Shown here: positions 59,423 to 64,000 of the stretch, piece after piece
How the letters are laid out: the number at the start of each line of letters is the position of its first letter
How positions within the stretch are numbered: the first letter of the stretch is position 1
Assembly (NCBI RefSeq): GCF_027886475.1
Contig: NZ_CP115670.1
Span: forward strand, 744,001-808,000
From: Corynebacterium sp. SCR221107
GTDB taxonomy: Bacteria; Actinomycetota; Actinomycetes; Mycobacteriales; Mycobacteriaceae
Reading direction: 5' to 3'
Length of the DNA stretch: 64,000 nucleotides
The notes under the pieces: generated by a model
Seen by the model: only the letters and a program-made list of their open reading frames with translations
What the model was told of the DNA's origin: nothing
Databases searched by the model: none
Translations under genes and position numbers: made by a program

Positions 59423-60006
59423 CGTTCGATCTCCTTGGTTAGTTCGGCAAGGATGGAATCGTAGCCATAAAGCTTCTGTGGGACTTGGCCGAATGTTTTC
59501 TTGATAGCTTCACGCTGGGGGATACCGATCGTGAAGGTCGCTATGTGTTCCTCCTCGAGAGCCTCGCGCAGTTCCTGGAGCGAGTTGGTATTTGGGATGA
59601 CCGAGGTCAGAAGGACTGTTACCGGGGTGGATCCGGTGAGGTCAGTGGTGGACCACATGCGGTTGACCTCGATCGTGGACGGGCGGGTAGGTACGATGAC
59701 GTGGTTGGCTGCATGGATGGCTGCGTCGATGATGCCGGATTCGCCTGGAGGGCAGTCAATGATGATCCACTCACTGCCAGTTGTCTTGGTCCGGGTGATG
59801 GAACGTGCATTTGCTGGAACGACCTCGAAGGGCAGGGGAGTACCTACATCTTCTGCCTGTTGAGCCCATTCGGTAGCGGATCCCTGGGGGTCTCCATCGA
59901 GGACGTGGACATGCTTGCCCTGGTTTGCGAGGGCGGTGGCGAGATATATGGCTGAGGTGGTTTTTCCAGTCCCACCTTTGAGGTTGCAGAGGGTAACGAT
60001 AGGCAA
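59419..60006 (-). CDS. parA: ParA-type partition ATPase
   Basis: 195 residues from TTG 60006, with AAGGAGA upstream. The deviant Walker A KGGTGKTT follows PIVTLCNL; then VLDGDPQGSATEW and the IIIDCPPGE motif. There is no N-terminal HTH, so it is a small type Ib ParA. With the RHH partner it would keep the excised element in dividing cells. The gene starts 12 bases after the integrase stop, so all are probably transcribed together from the integrase side. Confidence 0.9.
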   Translation of the reverse strand: MPIVTLCNLKGGTGKTTSAIYLATALANQGKHVHVLDGDPQGSATEWAQQAEDVGTPLPFEVVPANARSITRTKTTGSEWIIIDCPPGESGIIDAAIHAANHVIVPTRPSTIEVNRMWSTTDLTGSTPVTVLLTSVIPNTNSLQELREALEEEHIATFTIGIPQREAIKKTFGQVPQKLYGYDSILAELTKEIER

Positions 60007-60017
60007 GATATCTCCTT

Positions 60018-60863
60018 CTAGAGTCTTGCGGATTGAACGAGTCCGCGGATGTCTGTCGATGCTTTGGTGTATCGCTGTGTGGTTTCGATGGATTCGTGGC
60101 CAAGGGCTTCTTGAATCGCGATGATGTCTTGGGACTCCGCGTATGCGGTTGTGGCGAATCGGTGGCGCAGGGTGTGCAGTGTCCAATTGTCTGGAAGGTT
60201 TTTCGCCGCTAGTTTCCCTACCCACCTCGGGGAGAGATGCCCGTGGAAGTTTCCCGGGAACAACCATTTTTGGCCCTGGATGTGTTGACTCATCTCGAAC
60301 ATCAAATCTGGGGGAATAGGAAGAACGCGGTCTTTTTGCCCCTTCCCATGAACTGTGAGGATTCCCCATCCATCACTGGCTGGTTGGATGTCTGTTGCGG
60401 CAATTGAGGCAATTTCCGCACTACGTAGTCCGAGCTCCGCAGCGAGACGAAGAATTAGTTTGAGGCGTTCATTCGGCGTTGATAACGCCTCTCGGATCGC
60501 AACGTCTGGTGCTGGCCTCGGTGGAGGAACTGGCCGCTTTATGGATTTTAAGAGAATCGACGGGTCCTCGCATTCGTTCCGTCGGGAGTGCCATTGGAAG
60601 AACAAACGAGTTGAAGCATGATAGGAGTTCCGCGTCTCCGGAGCCCAATCCTTGCTACCGCTCCACCTCACGAGATCCTCACTTGTAACGTCATGGGGCC
60701 GATCAACCCCACACTGCCTGGCAAGCGTGCGCAGATGTCGTATGCGGGTGTCGATGGTGGCGGGCGTGCGGCCTTGTGCCCTGAGGAAGAGTTCGAAGTC
60801 GAGTAGCTCCGGTTCCCATTCCGTCGGGATCGGCTTAAGCGCGGGTCTTTTCGAAACAAGCAT
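60018..60863 (-). CDS. int: Tyrosine recombinase, element integrase
   Basis: 281 residues. It has a SAM-like N-terminal core-binding domain (LFLRAQGRTPATIDTRIRHL) and a catalytic domain with Arg in LGLRSAEIA, Lys in GKGQKDRVLP, HTLRHRFAT and the end GHESIETTQRYTK with the nucleophile tyrosine. There is no arm-binding domain of the lambda kind, so it is closer to XerC/XerD in size. It lies 200 bases inside attR, the usual place, and is taken as the enzyme that inserted the element in tRNA-fMet. Confidence 0.92.
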   Translation of the reverse strand: MLVSKRPALKPIPTEWEPELLDFELFLRAQGRTPATIDTRIRHLRTLARQCGVDRPHDVTSEDLVRWSGSKDWAPETRNSYHASTRLFFQWHSRRNECEDPSILLKSIKRPVPPPRPAPDVAIREALSTPNERLKLILRLAAELGLRSAEIASIAATDIQPASDGWGILTVHGKGQKDRVLPIPPDLMFEMSQHIQGQKWLFPGNFHGHLSPRWVGKLAAKNLPDNWTLHTLRHRFATTAYAESQDIIAIQEALGHESIETTQRYTKASTDIRGLVQSARL

Positions 60864-61064
60864 GATCCTTTAGCGTCCCGCAAGGGTTGCCTCTCGGTGG
60901 CCATATCCGCGTCAAAAACCGCCGTTTTTACGGTTCGGGGGGAGCTAAGATACCCACTCTCAGGATATTTTGATAGCTTGCTAGCTTGATAAAAATGCAG
61001 CAAGCTAGCTAAAAGTTCAAAAAAAATATGTCGAAGCGAACGAGTTATGCGCCAGTAAATAGCC
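60864..61064. promoter_or_regulatory. Element-side att arm and integrase promoter region
   Basis: 200 bases between integrase and attR. It holds the 24-bp repeat (60980-61003), a GATAGCTTGCTA site and an AGCAAGCTAGCT inverted copy, all likely binding sites for integrase, Xis or the RHH protein. Confidence 0.5.
60980..61003. repeat. 24-bp repeat near the par-int module, copy 2
   Basis: Partner of 58696-58719 (22/24 identical). It overlaps inverted TAGCTTGCTA/AGCAAGCTAGCT sequences and lies 62 bases from the attR core. Confidence 0.6.
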
Positions 61065-61126
61065 CATAACCCAGAGGTCGTAGGTTCGAATCCTGCCCCC
61101 GCTACTAATCCGGAACCCTCGGTTCG
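61065..61126. repeat. attR: 62-bp direct repeat, copy 2
   Basis: Identical to 5365-5426. It carries the 3' half of tRNA-fMet without the 5' half, so it is not a tRNA gene. The terminator hairpin continues to about 61145 with a C-G pair in place of the T-A pair of attL. Confidence 0.92.
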
Positions 61127-61192
61127 CGAAAGCGAATCGGGGGTTTCTTGCATTGCATCGACCTTCTTGGGGAGAAGGTCGGCTACATGAAC
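61105..61192 (-). pseudogene. Relic of an HTH regulator tail outside attR
   Basis: Minus-strand frame VADLLPKKVDAMQETPDSLS is the counterpart of VADLLPRKVNATKETPDSFS in the HTH gene inside attL. The rest of that gene is not found to the right. It is a remnant on the chromosomal side, probably from an earlier element at this tRNA. Confidence 0.6.
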
Positions 61193-61621
61193 CATAAACG
61201 GGTTTTGGGACACAATGTGTGTCTGCTCAGCAGGCAGTAGAGTTCATAAGCGGAGCGCCTATTGCGGGTTGTGAATTCGGGCTATTCATTCGTCACCATC
61301 TTGGAAGTCGCCTTTTCACATCCACCCTAGGTCACGAGCGTACTTCAAAGCCGGAAGGGCCACTAAATCTTAGCCCCTATCCACATTGACCGCAGCCGAT
61401 ATACTTGAGTGCGCCTTTTACCTGAAGGTGGCGAAAAAGGAAAGCAAATATCCCCTCACCTCATAGAGGGCACAACTTGGCCCGGTGATGAGGCATGGAG
61501 GGGAAAGTACCTGCGATCGAAAGTGTCGACAAGTCCCGTCGCCTGCGCCCGCCCCTGGGCACGGGTCTGATTGCTTCATTGTCATGGACAAAGCTGTGCG
61601 AGCTTGTTTGCCAGCGACAGG
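61193..61621. other. Right-flank intergenic region
   Basis: About 430 bases of chromosome without a gene I can support. Confidence 0.5.
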
Positions 61622-61659
61622 AGCCCGGCAGTCAATCACGGGATCGGGACTGCCGGGCT
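61622..61659 (-). terminator. Hairpin downstream of hyuB
   Basis: AGCCCGGCAGTC pairs with GACTGCCGGGCT over 12 bp, with a 14-base loop, 57 bases after the hyuB stop. No T-run; a non-canonical terminator is likely. Confidence 0.5.
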
Positions 61660-61715
61660 GTCGGCCACAATGAAGAGTAAGGAGCTAACTCATCGATGCG
61701 GATCTAAAACAGCAC

Positions 61716-63758
61716 CTATTTGCTGTGGACAAGAGCATCGGTGGTACATGCTGCATCGGAGGCTGACACCCAGTGCGCGGAGCTGCGCTTTGCCATCTGC
61801 TCGCGGTACTGCTGGGTGGTCGTGGGAAGGAGTTCGCCGGTGGCCCAGTCCAAGATGATGCCATAGTGGCGCACGAGGTCGAGCTGGTCAAGCTCACCAG
61901 CGAGGTAGCGCTCGGCAACCGAGGCTGGATTCTCGTTGAGTTTGTCCATGCGAGTGGCGCGCTGGATCGCGCGCAGGGACTCGGTTCCGTCGGTGTCGAG
62001 GAAGTACTGGTCGATCTCGGGATCGATGGCCTCGATGATGACGCCGTAGTCCTTGGCAGCGCGATCGATGGAGACGTAGCCGTCGATCACGTCCTCGAGG
62101 ACTGCCTCGAGGTCGCGCTCGAGGGGATCGCCGAATCCACCGCCGCCCGCGGAGGGGCGCTCGAAGGTATCGCCTGGGCCGACTGGAACGTTGGAGAACA
62201 AAGCGCCGAGGAACTTCTCATCCGGGGTTCCCCTGTTGAGCCAGACACCTTGGGGAATGGAGGGGAGGCCGCCCTCGATGCCCCAGGTAACTGAGCGGGC
62301 GCGGTCGCAGCAGTAGCTCATGACGGTCTCGCTTGCGTCGGTAAGCACCCCGCCCTTGGACACTCCCACGCCGCCGCGGAACTTGCCTGGGCCACCGGAG
62401 TCGGTGACCAGTGAATGGTGGCTGGTGAGCACGGGGGACAAACGTTCTTGACCTTCAATAGGCTGCACGGCCAGGCCGGGGCCGAATACAGGTGCGGTTG
62501 CGGAGGCACCGTCGCGGTCGACACGGCCGCCCCAACCGCCAGCCATCCAGTCGTACCACATGAAGAAGTCGCCCTTGCTGCCCACCTCAGCTACGGCGCG
62601 GGTGTCATACCCGCCGATAAGCAGGTATTCCAGGTTGAAAGCGCAGGCCATGGCGCGCTCTTCCATCAGCTGGGACCACAGCTCGAAGACGGCGTTCATG
62701 ATTTTCTCGTAAGGGCCCGAGCAGAATCCGGTCACCGCGTGTGGGAGTCCCGCGTTGACCACGGTGCCTTCCGGGCCTAAGTCGACATCCATAGCGCGAT
62801 AGAGCCCGGAGTTAAGGGGGACGTCAGGGAAGAAGGTCTTGGTTCCTGCGACAATGCCGGAGAAGGCCGAGCCATAGCCGGCGTTGAGGAAGCTGGCCAC
62901 CGCGGGGGCCGAGCCCTCCAAAGAGTAGGACAGGCGCCCCTTGTCGATGCGCATGGTCACCTTGATGGGGACGAGGCCCTCCTCCTTGGCGGGGTCGAGG
63001 TCGAGGTAGTCCACCGTTGACCATTCGCCGTCGGGAAGCTCGAGGACGCGGGCGGTGACGATGTCTTCCACGTAGTCCTGGACCTCTCGCAGTGCGGTGC
63101 GCACGGTACCCACACCATACTTGTCGACGAGGCGTAGGATCTCTCGCTCGCATACGGCCGTGGCCTCGGCCTGCGCCTTGAGATCGCCCAGGACAATTTC
63201 GGGGCTGCGGGTGTTATGGGCCAGGAGCTTGGCCACGTCCTCGAGGAAGATGCCCCTGGACCAGATGCGGACCGGGGTGATGCGCAGACCCTCGGTGTAG
63301 TAATTTGTCGCGGAGACATCGAAAGAACCCGGCACCGAGCCGCCAGCATCGGCCCAGTGGCCTTTGTTTTGTGCGAAAGCTAGAAGTTGGCCGTCATAGA
63401 AGATGGGGCGCAGGAAGGACACGTCATTCATATGAGTGCCGCCCTGGTATGGATCGTTGATGGCGAAGACGTCGCCCTCGTGGATATCTTTGCCGAATTG
63501 CTTGAGAACAGCCTGGCATTGGAAGTGCAGGGTGCCCACGTGGACTGCGATGTCCTGATCTCCTTGCATTACGGTGTTTCCCTCGGCGTCGCACAGCGCC
63601 GAGGAAAAGTCACGGGAGTAGATGACAAAGGAATAGCAGGTGCGCAGAATCTGCTCGGACATGAGGTTCACCGAGGTGGCGAAGGCGTTCTTGAGGACCT
63701 CGAAGGTCACCGGATCGAGGGTGCGGCGCTGATTGCCAATGGAGGTAGCTGCAGCCAT
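61716..63758 (-). CDS. Hydantoinase B / acetone carboxylase alpha-type subunit
   Basis: 680 residues, of normal length for HyuB. Family blocks are LDPVTFEVLKNAF at the start, DIAVHVGTLHFQC, AINDPYQGGTHMNDV, KGHWADAGGSVPGSF and SGGPGKFRGGVGVSKG, ending in a Gly-rich segment RPSAGGGGFGDPLERD. HyuB works with HyuA, encoded just upstream, in ATP-dependent ring opening of hydantoins or 5-oxoproline, or in carboxylation of acetone or acetophenone. The substrate cannot be told from sequence. The C-terminal 100 residues are longer than in simple HyuB and resemble acetone carboxylase subunits. Confidence 0.88.
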   Translation of the reverse strand: MAAATSIGNQRRTLDPVTFEVLKNAFATSVNLMSEQILRTCYSFVIYSRDFSSALCDAEGNTVMQGDQDIAVHVGTLHFQCQAVLKQFGKDIHEGDVFAINDPYQGGTHMNDVSFLRPIFYDGQLLAFAQNKGHWADAGGSVPGSFDVSATNYYTEGLRITPVRIWSRGIFLEDVAKLLAHNTRSPEIVLGDLKAQAEATAVCEREILRLVDKYGVGTVRTALREVQDYVEDIVTARVLELPDGEWSTVDYLDLDPAKEEGLVPIKVTMRIDKGRLSYSLEGSAPAVASFLNAGYGSAFSGIVAGTKTFFPDVPLNSGLYRAMDVDLGPEGTVVNAGLPHAVTGFCSGPYEKIMNAVFELWSQLMEERAMACAFNLEYLLIGGYDTRAVAEVGSKGDFFMWYDWMAGGWGGRVDRDGASATAPVFGPGLAVQPIEGQERLSPVLTSHHSLVTDSGGPGKFRGGVGVSKGGVLTDASETVMSYCCDRARSVTWGIEGGLPSIPQGVWLNRGTPDEKFLGALFSNVPVGPGDTFERPSAGGGGFGDPLERDLEAVLEDVIDGYVSIDRAAKDYGVIIEAIDPEIDQYFLDTDGTESLRAIQRATRMDKLNENPASVAERYLAGELDQLDLVRHYGIILDWATGELLPTTTQQYREQMAKRSSAHWVSASDAACTTDALVHSK

Positions 63759-63778
63759 GGTCTTTTCTCTTTCTTGAC

Positions 63779-64000
63779 TTAGGCGTTGACGCCTGCGGAT
63801 TGAAGGTTGTGGGCAAAGGAGTGGAGTTCATCCTTGGTGTCGGCCAGCCCGATATGGATTCGGATGTTGGCCCACTCGTCGATCACTGCGACGTCTCCCG
63901 GCGGGATGACGGTGGTGGCATCTAGCTGGTCGATGATCGCCGGGCCCACCAACGTGGCGCCCGGGGCGAGCTCGGTGCGCTGGTACACGGGCACCTTCGC
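63779..64000 (-). CDS. Hydantoinase A-type subunit, C-terminal end
   Basis: The last 73 codons of a gene that begins beyond the window. The end ELAPGATLVGPAIIDQLDAT, then TVIPPGDVAVID is the conserved C-terminus of HyuA/AcxA proteins (ATP-binding partner of HyuB). 20 bases separate it from hyuB, so the two form one operon. Confidence 0.85.
   Translation of the reverse strand, partial: AKVPVYQRTELAPGATLVGPAIIDQLDATTVIPPGDVAVIDEWANIRIHIGLADTKDELHSFAHNLQSAGVNA

Noticed and set aside
5365..61126. Prophage
   Set aside because: No capsid, tail, terminase, holin or portal genes; the long operon is a type IV transfer system and the lysozyme-like domains belong to its wall hydrolase.
61065..61138. 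Second tRNA-fMet gene
   Set aside because: Only the 3' half is present; the D arm and the 5' acceptor strand are missing. It is the attR copy.
60668..61213. 181-codon minus-strand gene across attR
   Set aside because: It is a chance fusion of an HTH relic, antisense tRNA sequence, the att arm and the 5' part of the integrase region in another frame.
61701..61722. Another IS6 end in the right flank (AACAGCACC)
   Set aside because: Only about ten bases agree with the IS6 end and the following sequence differs; it lies outside the element, close to the hyuB stop.

Overview
The window reads as a Corynebacterium-type actinobacterial chromosome. The supports are high-GC coding, a PPA1309-family gene, a UPF0182 membrane protein, a WhiB-like protein and cutinase-like secreted proteins. 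An integrated conjugative element of about 55.7 kb occupies most of it. Chromosomal DNA lies at the left (1 to about 5.4 kb: PDZ-Lon protease, lipoprotein, PPA1309 family, UPF0182, initiator tRNA-Met) and at the right (about 61.1 to 64 kb: hydantoinase/acetone-carboxylase-type HyuB and HyuA). The element sits in the 3' half of the tRNA-fMet gene. A 62-bp identical direct repeat (5365-5426 and 61065-61126, offset exactly 55,700) marks attL and attR. A tyrosine integrase lies about 200 bp inside attR and an excisionase-like gene lies just inside attL.

The left half of the element (5.4-29.4 kb) is a compact conjugation module. It has a regulator and Xis, a Rep-like winged-helix protein with iteron-like repeats inside its gene, a WhiB protein, and a long co-oriented operon with many 4-bp stop/start overlaps. 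That operon encodes secreted and anchored proteins, two VirB2-like small membrane proteins, a VirB6-like channel protein, an SCO6880-family protein, a VirB4-type ATPase, a three-domain cell-wall hydrolase (M23, a second peptidase-like domain, SLT lysozyme-like) and a VirD4/TraG coupling protein. It converges on a MobF relaxase-helicase at a bidirectional terminator. A candidate oriT lies between the relaxase and a divergent coiled-coil accessory gene.

The middle and right (29.6-58.7 kb) carry cargo, mostly defence and metal handling. Defence genes are a BcgI-like fused restriction-methylation protein with its two-TRD specificity subunit, a YfbU/RHH protein, a HEPN Abi gene preceded by a structured RNA candidate and split exactly by an IS3 element, a Shedu nuclease, two large unrecognised proteins with nuclease-like cores (591 and 724 aa), a VbhA-Fic pair and a possible ArdC-like antirestriction protein. 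Metal and other cargo is a CDF efflux pump, CopC, a CopD-CtaG fusion, CadD fragments, a SURF1 fragment and a DinB-family protein. Isolated ends of one IS6-family element bound these blocks, all in one orientation, so the region looks like a row of IS6-delimited modules. The far right (58.7-60.9 kb) holds a ParA/RHH partition pair and the integrase, with a family of short repeats around them.
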